DNA of 64,000 nucleotides from Mesorhizobium caraganae (GCF_016836705.1 NZ_JAFCGY010000008.1:124001-188000), one strand, 5' to 3'; counted from the stretch's first letter, positions 35,311 to 44,897 are shown. Numbers and translations are program-made. Notes: generated from the sequence alone by a model not told the origin.

Positions 35311-35347
35311 CTGACTGCCGATCGAGCCACCGCGACCTGCGGTAGCG
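35311..35347. repeat. Short repeated element, copy 1 (partner at 45804)
   Basis: Contains a 17-base identity with 45811-45827 (CCGATCGAGCCACCGCG), preceded by TGACTG and followed by a small ACCGC/GCGGT hairpin in both places although the loops differ. The copies are direct and bracket the whole RidA-pyruvate dehydrogenase-Lrp-LysR segment. Confidence 0.5.
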
Positions 35348-35408
35348 GCGTCTGATATTGGAGGACTGTGATCGCCCTGTCCTTCGACAGCACGCCCCTC
35401 AGATCATC

Positions 35409-35573
35409 TCAGCATGTATAGAGATCGGTGCTTGCCTTTACGCACTCCGATAGGACCCAGGGCAGGGCGATATCAAGTTTCATGTCCGGCCGCTCCATCA
35501 GTGCAGAGAGATGCTGCATCGTTTCCCCCATGATAACCGTGGCAGTTGCACCTCCGCCCACATCGGTGCGCAT
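35409..35573 (-). other. Unrecognised 54-codon reading frame in a gene-poor stretch
   Basis: The stretch 35277-35940 holds no recognised gene. This minus-strand frame (MRTDVGGGATATVIMGETM to the end LYTC) and an open frame just upstream (35574-35870) look protein-like in composition but match no family known to me. They may be the decayed end of a single gene. No ribosome site is evident. Confidence 0.3.
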
Positions 35574-35940
35574 TCAACGGACGTTGTGAAATGCAAAGGC
35601 GAGCGTCTCAAGCTTGTAACTCGGACCACCTAATGCATATCGATAAGGAGGTCCTCTTTGGGGATGGACCTCGTGGGAGAGAAAGTCCGCCAACGGTTGC
35701 CTGCGTGGATTAAGGACACCCGGGTTCCCATAAAGATAGCCGCCGCCAATTATTGGTGCATCAGCGTGCCTCTCGGATACTGGTTGACGTTTCCCAAGGG
35801 TTGCGGGGCATAGAGATGACAGTGCCTCACTTGGCAAATTGGGAAGGCTGCGGCTGTTGAGGGCGCGCATGAACTAAAGGCCGGAACACACACGTTTCCG
35901 ACCTTCAGATAGGATGATCGTGACGGTTTAGGTGCTGCCC

Positions 35941-36285
35941 TTACAGCAGCGCTTGCACCTGGATTTCGACAAGGATGTCTGGAGCGGCCAAGCGCGATTC
36001 GACGGTTGCACGAGCGGGCGCGGCCCCTTCGGGTACCCACGCGTCCCAGGCTGCATTCATCTCGTCGAAGGATCCAATGTCTTTTAGCCAGATATTGGCG
36101 ACGACGATCCGCGACTTGTCGGTCCCAGCCTCCGCCAAGAACGTATCGATCTGATCGAGCACATCTGCAGTTTGCTCCCTCACCCCGCCACTTCGGTTCT
36201 TAGGGACCAGTCCGGAAAGAAACGCAAAACCGTTGGCGGTTAGCAAGCTCGTGAGACGTTTTGTCGAGTTGTATCGCGTGATCAT
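35941..36285 (-). CDS. RidA-family (YjgF/YER057c/UK114) protein
   Basis: A 114-residue RidA-type protein: FAFLSGLVPKN, VREQTADVLDQIDTFLAEAG, RIVVANIWLKDIGSFDEMNAAWDAWV and the catalytic arginine block PARATVESRLA. RidA proteins hydrolyse reactive enamine/imine intermediates released by PLP dehydratases. ATG 36285 has a GAGGACA ribosome site. It matches the RidA subgroup with a degenerate C-terminus (ILVEIQVQALL). A second, frameshifted RidA gene lies at 38070. Confidence 0.87.
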   Translation of the reverse strand: MITRYNSTKRLTSLLTANGFAFLSGLVPKNRSGGVREQTADVLDQIDTFLAEAGTDKSRIVVANIWLKDIGSFDEMNAAWDAWVPEGAAPARATVESRLAAPDILVEIQVQALL

Positions 36286-36641
36286 TTGTCCTCGCTGCAG
36301 GTTGTTGGAGATACGGCGCCAACCCTCCGGTTGCCGCCTGCTGTCATCGCCGGGTCTCCGGCGAATTCGAATTGCTGCGTCCGGCCAGAACCTTGGCGGA
36401 CGAGCGTAATGGTTCATGGTCTTTTGCGCCGGCCTCTCAAGACTCGCTGCCCGAAGAGGTCAAGGCTGTACGCACGGCTGTGCAGAACCCGAGCCGGCCG
36501 TTCGGGAAGATTGCGCTCGCCCCCGAGACATGGCTGACGATATTTTGAGCAGCCATTTCATTTCGTTTCCTCCACGTTGTCTTTGTTGGTCGCAAGGTGT
36601 CGTTCGTCCGGGTTGTGTTCGCGAAGCGGAGGCCTCGCCGC
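36286..36641. other. Intergenic stretch between RidA and oxidoreductase genes
   Basis: A minus-strand GTGGAGGAAACGAA ribosome-like site at about 36572 is followed by a short frame (EMAAQNIVSHVSGASAIFPNG in one frame, MKWLLKISSAM in another) that ends within 50 codons. It looks like the start of a lost gene. Nothing else seen. Confidence 0.35.
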
Positions 36642-37625
36642 TCAATCGATGTCGACCACCACCTTTCCTTTCGACTTGCCGCCAGACAGGTGCCGGTGGG
36701 CATCCGCGGCGGTCGCCAGTTCGAACTTTTCGGGATCGATGAGGGGGCGCAATAGCTCGCGATCCGCCAAGGCGGAGATCTCGCGAAGGATCCGACCATG
36801 CTTCTCCCGTCCTTCGCCTGATAGCATGGGAAGCAGCATGAATACGAGATGCAGCGAGAGAGCCTTTGCGTGCATCAATCCGAGATCGACCGAGGCTCTG
36901 GAATTGGTCGTCGCGATCCGTGCGCGGACCGCGGCCGCCTCGAAGGATTTGACGAGATTTTGTCCGCCCACGGTGTCTACGATGGCATCGAACCCGCGCC
37001 CGCCGGTAATTCGCTGTACGAACGACGGGACCGGCTCGTTCTTGTAATTGACGACGTTTGTCGCCCCGAATGCCCTCAGCTGCTCAAAGTCGCGATCGTC
37101 GCTGACACTCGCGGCAACGATAGCACCGGCAACGCTGGCCAGCTGAACAGCGATGTGGCCTACGCCTCCCACGCCCCCTTGAACGAGAACGACCTCGCTC
37201 TTCTTCGGAGCAATGCGCTCGATAGCCTCCCAGGCGGTGATTGAGACCAAGGGAAGCGCCGCGGCTTCCCGGAACGTCAAGGCGCGAGGCTTCGGTGCAA
37301 TCAACCTGGCATCAGCAGCGATGTACTCTGCGAGGGTACCCCCGAGGCCCTTCACCCCACCGGCGCAGCCGTAGACCTCGTCGCCGACTTTGAGATCGTC
37401 GACGTCAGGCCCCACCACCTCGACCACTCCGGCCAAGTCCGCGCCGAGGATCGCCGGAAGCTCGGGACCGATGGGAAGGCCCTCTCGGATCTTGATGTCG
37501 ACAGGATTGACGGACGTAGCCCGAATACGGATCAGGACTTGTCCGGGTCCGGCACTGGGGCGCTCGACATCTGCCAGATGCAGCATCTCGGGTCCGCCGT
37601 TGCTGTTTAGGATCTGGGCGCGCAT
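36642..37625 (-). CDS. Quinone oxidoreductase-type MDR family zinc-free alcohol dehydrogenase
   Basis: A 327-residue medium-chain dehydrogenase/reductase of the NADPH:quinone reductase type. It has the GroES-like N-domain (SVNPVDIKIREG, GADLAGVVEVVG, GDEVYGCAGG) and a Rossmann domain with VLVQGGVGGVGHIAVQLA. The zinc ligands of classic ADHs are missing, as expected in this subfamily. It could reduce quinones or enones made during aromatic breakdown. ATG 37625 opens the frame; the gene lies between the two RidA genes on the same strand. Confidence 0.9.
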   Translation of the reverse strand: MRAQILNSNGGPEMLHLADVERPSAGPGQVLIRIRATSVNPVDIKIREGLPIGPELPAILGADLAGVVEVVGPDVDDLKVGDEVYGCAGGVKGLGGTLAEYIAADARLIAPKPRALTFREAAALPLVSITAWEAIERIAPKKSEVVLVQGGVGGVGHIAVQLASVAGAIVAASVSDDRDFEQLRAFGATNVVNYKNEPVPSFVQRITGGRGFDAIVDTVGGQNLVKSFEAAAVRARIATTNSRASVDLGLMHAKALSLHLVFMLLPMLSGEGREKHGRILREISALADRELLRPLIDPEKFELATAADAHRHLSGGKSKGKVVVDID

Positions 37626-38069
37626 GCATTAAACCTCAATTTTCACTCGACTCAGTTTGGTGCTGGCCAATGATGAATCAAACGCATAGTTCAAATAACA
37701 TCTAGTCGATTTTCAAATAGCTCGGCACTATCCTCCTCTTTGAGGGCTGTTCTGATCGCCGCCTCTGAAATATTTGACCATCTGAAGAATGTTTCCAACT
37801 TTGGCCAGCTCCCTGCCATTTGCTGGCGTGAGCGCAAGGCCACTGCACGATTTGGGTCTGGTCTTGAAAAGCGCAAGGAGTGCGTTTGCAGACCAGCACG
37901 AGGTTTTAAAGGGCACCCCCGATAAGGGCAACCGGACCGACGCCCTTGCGGCGGCGGTCATATCATCGACGCCCGTGCGGCGAACACATCCAACACAGCA
38001 ACCGGTTGGGCCCGAAACGCTCGTCTTGCGACGCAACCCTGCCGACAGGCGAGCGGGCGGCGGGCACGG
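37626..38069. other. Gene-free stretch
   Basis: No gene recognised on either strand; short frames have no family resemblance. It should contain the promoter of the oxidoreductase gene (transcribed leftwards), where AT-rich sequence lies at 37630-37710. Confidence 0.4.
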
Positions 38070-38460
38070 TTAGTTCGAAGGCGCTATCGCGACCATTTCG
38101 ATCTCGACCCTCGCGCCAAGGGGCAACGAGGCGACGCCTATTGTGGTGCGAGCGGGGAACGGCTCGCGGAAATGGCTCGCATAAACCTCGTTCAGCGCCG
38201 GGAAGTCGGCCATGTCGACGAGGAAGACGTTGCATTTGACGACATCGTCAAAGGTCAGGTGAGCCGATGCCAGAACAGTCCCCAGGTTGCTTGAGACACT
38301 GACGCACCTGGTCCTTGATATCCCCGACGACGAGCTTCCCCGTCGCGCCGTCCAGTGGCGTCTGCCCGGACAGAAATACGACGTCCCCGCGCGCCCTGAC
38401 GCCGTGCGAATAGGGTCCAACCGCAGTGGACCCCGGGGCTGAAAAAGCTTGTCGATTCAT
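38070..38460 (-). pseudogene. RidA-family gene with one frameshift
   Basis: The first frame reads MNRQAFSAPGSTAVGPYSHGVRARGDVVFLSGQTPLD and DIKDQVRQCL; from about 38290 a second frame continues NLGTVLASAHLTFDDVVKCNVFLVDMADFPALNEVYASHF, PARTTIGVASLPLGARVEIEMVAI. Joined, these give a complete canonical RidA of about 128 residues with the catalytic arginine (PARTT). The single shift leaves either half alone non-functional. A sequencing error is possible because no other damage is seen. Confidence 0.82.
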
Positions 38461-38524
38461 GAAAAATTCCTTTCTTCAAGTGTGGATGTCCGGGTGTGCG
38501 CCCAAAACAGGCTCGCTCTCCAAA

Positions 38525-40240
38525 CTAATTCTTGAGTGGCTTTGGAGGGAGATCGGTGCACGTCCCCAACATGATCTCGGCCGCCATGCCCACCGTCTCG
38601 ATGAAGGTCGGGTGCGGATGGATCGTCTTGCCGATATCATGGGCATCGGCGCCCATCTCGATGGCCAAACCGACCTCACCGATAAGGTCGCCTGCGCCCA
38701 CGCCCACGATCCCGCCGCCGACGATCCGCCCCGTCTCCTTGGAGAAAAGCAACTTGGTCATACCGTAGTCCGCTCCGTTGGCGATCGCCCGGCCGGAAGC
38801 GGCCCACGGGAAGCGACCGACCTCTATGGATAGTCCCGACGCCTTCGCGCTTTCCTCCGTGACGCCAACCCAGGCGATCTCCGGGTCGAGGTAGGCCACT
38901 GACGGAATGACCATGGCGTCGAGGGCCGCCTTCTTACCGGCCGCAACCTCGGCCGCCACGTGTCCTTGGTGGACCGCCTTGTGAGCCAGCATGGGCTGGT
39001 CGGCGATGTCCCCCACCGCGTAGATATGAGGGACCGAGGTGCGCATCTGCTTGTCGACGCGGATGAATTCCTTTTTGCACGTGATCCCGGCGGCTGCCAG
39101 ATTTAGGGTGGAGGAGTTCGGGCGACGGCCGGGGGCCTGCAGGATGAGGTCGTAGGTCCGAGGCGGATACTTGCTTCCGGCAAAGGCGGCGAGAAGTCCT
39201 CCGTCGGTTGCCGTGACCGACTCCAGCCGTGTCGCCAGCATAAGGTGATCGAAACGGTGGGCATTCCGCTTCTGCCAGGCCGCCACGAGATCGCGGTCCG
39301 CCCCAGGCAACAGCCCGTCGAGCTGCTCGACGATGTCGATCCGGGCGCCAAGCGCGCTATACACGGTGGCCATCTCGAGCCCGATGATGCCCCCACCGAT
39401 GACGAGCATCCGCTTCGGGATAAAGGGAAGCTCCAATGCTCCCGTGGAATCCACGATGCGAGGATCCTTCGGCAAGAAGGGCAAATGGACCGGCGACGAC
39501 CCCGCAGCGATAATGCAATGGGCGAAGCCGATCTGCCGCCGCTTTCCGTCTGCGCCTTCAACGTCCACAGTGTTCGGGTCGACGAAGCTAGCCTTCCCGA
39601 CGACCACATCGACCTTGCGCATCCGCGCCATCTGGGCGAGGCCATCGGTCAGTCGTCGGACGGCCTGTCCTTTCGAGCCCCTCAGCTTTTCGATGTCGAT
39701 GTGCGGCTCGGCAAACGTGATTCCGTGGAAAGCCATCCGGCCTGCCTCCTCCATGACCGCCGCGACATGCAGCAGAGCCTTCGAGGGGATGCAGCCGACG
39801 TTCAGGCAAACCCCGCCGAGGGTGTCGTAACGCTCGATCAAAGTGACCCGAAGGCCGAGGTCCGCGGCCCGAAACGCAGCCGAGTAACCGCCCGGCCCGC
39901 CACCGATCACCACGACGTCGAGACGCTCGACGTTTTCCACCTTGGCGCTGGGGGCGGCCTGCTTCGCCGCGGGCGCCGCCGCATTCCGTTTCTGGTCCTC
40001 GCCCACGGGTTCCTCGATCATGGCGAGGGCCGAAGACGTGCTGACGCGATCACCGACGTCGACGGCGAACGAGAGAAGCCGACCTGCGACCGGGGACGGG
40101 ACCTCGATCGTTGCCTTGTCGCTTTCGATGGCCACCAACGGCTGGTCGATCGCCACCGTGTCGCCGGGCTGCGCCAGCAACTCTGCCACCGAAACGTCCT
40201 TGTAGTCGCCCAGGTCGGGCACCAGCACTGTCGTTGCCAT
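38525..40240 (-). CDS. lpdA: Dihydrolipoyl dehydrogenase (E3) with N-terminal lipoyl domain
   Basis: A 571-residue E3. An N-terminal lipoyl domain carries Lys42 in ESDKATIEVPSP, then an Ala/Pro/Lys linker (about 85-105), then the flavoprotein: VVIGGGPGGYSAA, redox disulfide Cys145/Cys150 in GGVCLNVGCIPSK, NAD motif VIGGGIIGLEMA and the catalytic HPHPTFIETVGMAAE. It reoxidises dihydrolipoamide of the pyruvate dehydrogenase complex using NAD. ATG 40240 begins the lipoyl domain; the longer frame upstream overlaps aceF. Lipoyl-E3 fusions accompany AceE-type complexes, as here. Confidence 0.93.
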   Translation of the reverse strand: MATTVLVPDLGDYKDVSVAELLAQPGDTVAIDQPLVAIESDKATIEVPSPVAGRLLSFAVDVGDRVSTSSALAMIEEPVGEDQKRNAAAPAAKQAAPSAKVENVERLDVVVIGGGPGGYSAAFRAADLGLRVTLIERYDTLGGVCLNVGCIPSKALLHVAAVMEEAGRMAFHGITFAEPHIDIEKLRGSKGQAVRRLTDGLAQMARMRKVDVVVGKASFVDPNTVDVEGADGKRRQIGFAHCIIAAGSSPVHLPFLPKDPRIVDSTGALELPFIPKRMLVIGGGIIGLEMATVYSALGARIDIVEQLDGLLPGADRDLVAAWQKRNAHRFDHLMLATRLESVTATDGGLLAAFAGSKYPPRTYDLILQAPGRRPNSSTLNLAAAGITCKKEFIRVDKQMRTSVPHIYAVGDIADQPMLAHKAVHQGHVAAEVAAGKKAALDAMVIPSVAYLDPEIAWVGVTEESAKASGLSIEVGRFPWAASGRAIANGADYGMTKLLFSKETGRIVGGGIVGVGAGDLIGEVGLAIEMGADAHDIGKTIHPHPTFIETVGMAAEIMLGTCTDLPPKPLKN

Positions 40241-40248
40241 CGTCTTCC

Positions 40249-41547
40249 TCAAAGCAGCGCGCGGCGAAAATCGACCAGCAGCCCGGCCACGTGGCCGAGG
40301 AAGCGCGCGGCGGCCACGCCGTCGACGACCCGGTGGTCCCATGACAGGCTGATGGGCGTGACGAGCCGGGGCTCGAACGTCGAGCCGTTCCAGACCGCCT
40401 GCGTCTGTGATCGGGCGGCTCCGAGGATCGCGACCTCGGGCGCATTGATGATTGGGGTGAAGCCGGCTCCTCCGATGCCGCCCAGGGAGGAGACGGAGAA
40501 CGATCCGCCTTCCATGTCGGAAGGCGCCAGCTTCCCCTGACGCGCCTTCTCCGAAAGAGACGCCATCTCGTCGGCGATCTGGATCAGTCCCTTCCTGTCG
40601 CAGTCACGGATGACCGGAACCATCAACCCCTTGGGCGTATCGACGGCAAAGCCGACATGGACGTATTTCTTCTTGATAAGATTCACGCCATCGAGCGAAC
40701 TGTTGAAGCGTGGGAACGCTGCCAAGGCGAGAGCCGAAGCCTTTATGAGGAATGCAACCATCGTGAGCTTCACGGGCGGGTTCCTCCTTTCGGCGTTGAT
40801 AGCGAGTCTGAATGCCTCCAGATCGGTGACGTCGGCGTTGTCGAAGTTCGTGACGTGCGGGATCGTCAGCCAATTGCGATGCAGGTTGGCTCCCGAGATC
40901 TGTTGTATGCGCGATAGCGGTTCGCGCTCGATCTCTCCGTACTTGGAGAAGTCGATCGCAGGCATCGCCGCCAACGAGAGCCCCGACGATGTCTGGGTGC
41001 TTCCATTATCTGGCGCGCTCAGGCGGCTTTTGACGAAGCCCTGGACGTCTTCTCGCAGAATCCGCCCCTTTGGTCCGCTGGCCGAAACCCGGGAAAGGTC
41101 GACGCCGAGCTCGCGCGCATAGGTTCGCACGGAAGGCGTAGCGTGAGCCGTCCTGCTCTCCTCGCGCCCTTCAAGCGGTTGAGCGGCCGAGATCATGGCC
41201 TCCGCAGGCTCTTGAGGTGACGTAGCCGCTGCAGTTTCGCGCGCGGGCACGGGCTCGGAAAGAGACTCGCCTATGGGGGCACTCGGCGCGCAGGTTACGG
41301 CCGCCTCGTCCACCTCCACAATGGCCACTGCCATTCCTGTGGAGACCTTCGACCCGATGTCGACTAGGAACTCGACGATTCTGCCAGCCGACGGGGAGGG
41401 GACTTCCAACGTCGCCTTGTCGGATTCGAGCGTGATGATCGGCTGGTCGACGCCGACGGAGTCCCCCACAGCGACCAGGATCTCGACGACGGGAACGTCC
41501 TTGTAGTCGCCGATGTCCGGCAACTCAATCGTCTTTCTTGCGCTCAT
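40249..41547 (-). CDS. aceF: Dihydrolipoamide acetyltransferase (E2) of pyruvate dehydrogenase
   Basis: A 432-residue E2: one lipoyl domain with Lys44 in ESDKATLEVPSP, a linker, a peripheral-subunit-binding domain (TPSVRTYARELGVDLSRVSASGPKGRILREDV) and the catalytic acyltransferase domain ending with the DHRVVDG active site. It transfers the acetyl group to CoA and forms the core of the complex. It is 8 bases upstream of lpdA and 33 bases downstream of aceE on the same strand, one operon. Confidence 0.93.
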   Translation of the reverse strand: MSARKTIELPDIGDYKDVPVVEILVAVGDSVGVDQPIITLESDKATLEVPSPSAGRIVEFLVDIGSKVSTGMAVAIVEVDEAAVTCAPSAPIGESLSEPVPARETAAATSPQEPAEAMISAAQPLEGREESRTAHATPSVRTYARELGVDLSRVSASGPKGRILREDVQGFVKSRLSAPDNGSTQTSSGLSLAAMPAIDFSKYGEIEREPLSRIQQISGANLHRNWLTIPHVTNFDNADVTDLEAFRLAINAERRNPPVKLTMVAFLIKASALALAAFPRFNSSLDGVNLIKKKYVHVGFAVDTPKGLMVPVIRDCDRKGLIQIADEMASLSEKARQGKLAPSDMEGGSFSVSSLGGIGGAGFTPIINAPEVAILGAARSQTQAVWNGSTFEPRLVTPISLSWDHRVVDGVAAARFLGHVAGLLVDFRRALL

Positions 41548-41580
41548 AATCGCGCTTTCCTTTATCTATTCCAGGCCAAG

Positions 41581-44250
41581 TCAGCGTGACCAGGGCGGAG
41601 CCTGATGGTTGCTCAAGCCGTACTTCTTTGTGGCGGCTGCGATCGTCTTGACGGCGATCTTGTCCTCTGTCGCGAGGGCGGAAAGAGCCGCAAGCGCGAT
41701 GTGATGCCGATCCACCTCGAAGAAGCTGCGGAGAGCCTTTCGCGTATCGCTGCGCCCAAAGCCATCGGTACCGAGCGCAATGAACCGCGCCCCCACGTAC
41801 GACGCGATCAGCTGAGGATAAGCTCGCACGTAGTCCGTGGCCGCGACGATCGGAGCGGCACCGTCGAGCAGAAGGGCAACATGGCTCTTTTCCGAGCCGC
41901 TGCCGAATATCTGCTGCCGCTCCAACTCTCGCGCCTCTCTGGCCAGCTCGCTGAAGCTCGTGACGCTGAACGTATCGGCGTCGATTTGCCAGTCGTTCTT
42001 CAAGAGCTCCGCGGCTGCCACCACTTCCGGAAGGATCGCGCCGGAGCCGAGAAGCCGGATTGCAGCGACGCCAGTGGACGGTCCGGACAGCTTGTACATG
42101 CCGCGAATGATGTCGCCTTCGACTCCCGTCGGCATCGAGGGCTGCGCGTAGTTCTCGTTCATGGCGGTGACATAGAAGAACTCGTCTGCGCCTTCCATCA
42201 TCCGACGGGCGCCGTGGTCGACGATCACGGCCATTTCATATGCGTATGCCGGATCGTAGGCGCGACAGTTCGGCACCGTCGACGCGACGAGGTGACTGCT
42301 TCCATCCTGATGCTGAAGGCCTTCGCCGCCGAGCGTTGTACGGCCTGCAGTCGCGCCAATCAGGAAGCCCCGCGCCCTCTGATCCGCTGCAGCCCAGATC
42401 AGGTCGCCGATCCGCTGGAAGCCGAACATCGAGTAATAGATGTAGAACGGAAGCATGGGCTCGGCGTGCACGCTGTAGGAAGTCGCAGCCGCCACCCAGG
42501 ACGAGATCGCCCCGGCCTCGGTGATGCCTTCCTCGAGAAGCTGACCGTCCTTGGCCTCCTTGTAGTAGAGCATCGCTCCGGCATCTTCGGGCTCATACAG
42601 CTGGCCGACGGGCGAATAGATGCCGACCTGCCGGAAAAGATTGTCCATTCCGAACGTCCGGGCCTCGTCGGCGACGATCGGCACGATACGGGGACCGAGC
42701 TCCTTATTCTTCAGTAGGGTGCTGAACAGCCGCACGACTGCAACGGTGGTCGACATCTCCTTGCCGGCTGCATTCAACGCGAAGTCGGCATAGCTCTCTA
42801 TGGCCGGAACCGCGTACGTTCTCGCCGCGGCCCCGCGAATGGGGAGATAGCCGCCGAGGTGCTCGCGCCGAGATTTCAGGTACGCGATCTCCGGGGAGTC
42901 GTCCGCAGGTTTCAGGAACTCAAGATTCTCGACTTGTGCGTTCGTAAGCGGGAGGGAGAATTTGTCGCGGAAGGCCAGGAGTCCTTCGACATCGAGCTTC
43001 TTTGCCTGATGGGCGGTCATCTTGGATTCCCCGGCACGCCCCATTCCGTAGCCCTTCTTGGTCTTGGCCAGGACCACAGTCGGCCGCCCCCTGGTGTCAC
43101 GGGCTTTCTGGAAGGCGGCGAAGAGCTTGCGGAAATCGTGCCCCCCACGTCTCAACTGGTCGACGTCGTGGTCGGACATATGGGTGACAAGCTTCCGCAC
43201 CTCTGGATCGACATCGAAGAAATGCGCGACGTTGTAGGCGCCATCTTTGGCCCCGAGCGTTTGGTACTGGCCGTCGACGGTCTCCGCGAACCGCCGGAGC
43301 AGGTCGTGGTTGGTGTCGCGCGCGAAGATTGCGTCCCACTCCGAACCCCAGAGCACCTTGATGACGTTCCAGCCGGCGCCCTTGAAGATGGACTCGAGCT
43401 CCTGGACGATCTGGCCGTTGCCGCGGACGGGGCCGTCCAGGCGCTGCAAGTTGCAGTTGATGATGAAGGTGAGGTTGTCGAGGTTCTCGCGCGCAGCGAG
43501 GGACAGGGCCGCGATCGACTCTGGCTCGTCCATCTCCCCGTCACCGAACACCCCCCAAACATGGCGACCGTCAGTGTCGAGCAGACCGCGGTCGCGAAGG
43601 TAGCGCATGAAGCGAGCCTGATAGACTGCGCTGATGGGCCCAATTCCCATCGACCCGGTCGGGAACTGCCAGAACTCGGGCATCAGCCAGGGGTGGGGAT
43701 AAGAGCACAGTCCCCCTCCGCCGATCTCCTGCCGGTAGCGAGCCAGATGGTCGGCGGTCAGACGGCCTTCAAGGAAGGCCCGGGCATATACGCCGGGTGC
43801 CGAGTGAGGCTGAAAGAAAACGAGGTCGCCCTCCCCCTTCTCGCCGCCGCCTTGGAAGAAATGATTGAATCCCACCTCGAAGATCTCGGCGGCGGACGCA
43901 TAGCTCGCGACATGGCCGCCAAGCTCGCCGTAGGCGCGATTTGCGCGAACCACCATCGCAAGCGCGTTCCAACGGATGATAGAGGTTATCCGCTCCTCCA
44001 TCGCAAGGTCGCCGGGGAAGGGAGGCTGTTTGTCCAAAGGGATCGTGTTGCGATAGGGGGAATAGGGCAACGCCTCCGAAAGGACACCCAGCTCGCGGGC
44101 ACGGTGGTCCAGCGACGCGAGCACGTATCGGACGCGGTCCGCCCCTTCGTGACGCGCCATCGCCTCCAGCGACTCCAGCCAATCCGAAGTCTCGCTCGGA
44201 TCGACGTCGCCAGAGGTTGTGGAATTATCCCGACCGCGGCTCTTAGACAT
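41581..44250 (-). CDS. aceE: Pyruvate dehydrogenase E1, homodimeric AceE type
   Basis: An 889-residue E1: the thiamine-diphosphate motif GVFGDGEMDEPESIAA with following NLTFIINCNLQRLDG, the GSMGIGPISAVYQARFMRYL block and a transketolase-like C-terminal domain (YYSMFGFQRIGDLIWAAADQ, GEGLQHQDGSS). ATG 44250 (MSKSRGRDN) with GGAG eight bases upstream is the start; the frame extends spuriously over the divergent Lrp gene. Alphaproteobacteria usually run the alpha/beta E1 type, so this is an accessory complex. Regulated probably by the divergent Lrp-family gene. Confidence 0.94.
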   Translation of the reverse strand: MSKSRGRDNSTTSGDVDPSETSDWLESLEAMARHEGADRVRYVLASLDHRARELGVLSEALPYSPYRNTIPLDKQPPFPGDLAMEERITSIIRWNALAMVVRANRAYGELGGHVASYASAAEIFEVGFNHFFQGGGEKGEGDLVFFQPHSAPGVYARAFLEGRLTADHLARYRQEIGGGGLCSYPHPWLMPEFWQFPTGSMGIGPISAVYQARFMRYLRDRGLLDTDGRHVWGVFGDGEMDEPESIAALSLAARENLDNLTFIINCNLQRLDGPVRGNGQIVQELESIFKGAGWNVIKVLWGSEWDAIFARDTNHDLLRRFAETVDGQYQTLGAKDGAYNVAHFFDVDPEVRKLVTHMSDHDVDQLRRGGHDFRKLFAAFQKARDTRGRPTVVLAKTKKGYGMGRAGESKMTAHQAKKLDVEGLLAFRDKFSLPLTNAQVENLEFLKPADDSPEIAYLKSRREHLGGYLPIRGAAARTYAVPAIESYADFALNAAGKEMSTTVAVVRLFSTLLKNKELGPRIVPIVADEARTFGMDNLFRQVGIYSPVGQLYEPEDAGAMLYYKEAKDGQLLEEGITEAGAISSWVAAATSYSVHAEPMLPFYIYYSMFGFQRIGDLIWAAADQRARGFLIGATAGRTTLGGEGLQHQDGSSHLVASTVPNCRAYDPAYAYEMAVIVDHGARRMMEGADEFFYVTAMNENYAQPSMPTGVEGDIIRGMYKLSGPSTGVAAIRLLGSGAILPEVVAAAELLKNDWQIDADTFSVTSFSELAREARELERQQIFGSGSEKSHVALLLDGAAPIVAATDYVRAYPQLIASYVGARFIALGTDGFGRSDTRKALRSFFEVDRHHIALAALSALATEDKIAVKTIAAATKKYGLSNHQAPPWSR

Positions 44251-44371
44251 TCTCAAAACTCCATCACGGGCCGAAACTACCAACTTCCGGCCGAAATATC
44301 CTGCTGCATATGCCGACTTGAAACCGTATTGCAGCATGCTAGGTTGCAATCTACGCGATACGGAGCACGAT
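44251..44371. promoter_or_regulatory. Divergent aceE/Lrp promoter region with two palindromes
   Basis: Only 121 bases separate the two genes. Perfect 8-base palindromes GCATATGC (44306-44313) and AGCATGCT (44333-44340) lie 27 bases apart centre to centre, roughly the spacing expected for adjacent Lrp/AsnC dimer sites. No clear -35/-10 pairs were assigned. Confidence 0.4.
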
Positions 44372-44860
44372 ATGCTGAAATCAGTCCTCGACCGAGCCGA
44401 CCGACGCATCCTGGCTGAGCTACAGAATCTCGGGCGCATCTCTAACGTTGATCTGGCGGGGAAAGTGGGGCTGTCCCCGTCGCCCTGCCTCGCGCGGGTG
44501 AAGCAGCTCGAGGACAAGGGCGTGGTCAGCAGGTATGTGGCCCTGTTGGATCCCGAGAAGATCGGCAGCACGGTGAGCGTCTTCATCCAGATATCGCTCA
44601 CAAACCAGACAGAAAAGAACCTCGAGAGGTTCGAGAAGGTGGTCATCGAATTGCCGGAGGTCATGGAATGCTATCTGATGTCCGGCGATTCGGACTATCT
44701 TCTGCGTGTGGTGGTCACCGACACGGTGGCCCTGAAGGATTTCATCCTGGACAAGCTGACGAAAATCGAAGCAGTCTCGAGTATTCGATCGAGCTTTGCA
44801 TTGAAGCAGGTCAAGTACCAGACGGCCCTTCCCATAGAGCAGCTTTGGCCAGAACGCTGA
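44372..44860 (+). CDS. Lrp/AsnC-family regulator
   Basis: A 162-residue regulator: HTH LDRADRRILAELQNLGRISNVDLAGKVGLSPSPCLARVKQLEDKGVV and a RAM domain (STVSVFIQISL, VMECYLMSGDSDYLLRVVV, VSSIRSSFALKQVK). ATG 44372 has a GGAG site; upstream codons overlap aceE. Divergent Lrp-type genes commonly activate the adjoining catabolic operon in response to an amino acid, so control of aceEF-lpdA is likely. The LysR gene follows 37 bases on. Confidence 0.9.
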   Translation: MLKSVLDRADRRILAELQNLGRISNVDLAGKVGLSPSPCLARVKQLEDKGVVSRYVALLDPEKIGSTVSVFIQISLTNQTEKNLERFEKVVIELPEVMECYLMSGDSDYLLRVVVTDTVALKDFILDKLTKIEAVSSIRSSFALKQVKYQTALPIEQLWPER

Positions 44861-44897
44861 AAGCTTGCGTCGAGTTGCGGCGACTGCGGGAGACTTC

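Noticed and set aside
39245-40540. 431-codon open frame on the plus strand
   Set aside because: Antisense to lpdA/aceF, whose domains are complete on the other strand.
42859-44418. 519-codon open frame on the plus strand
   Set aside because: Antisense to aceE and an effect of GC-rich codon use; no domain and no ribosome site.
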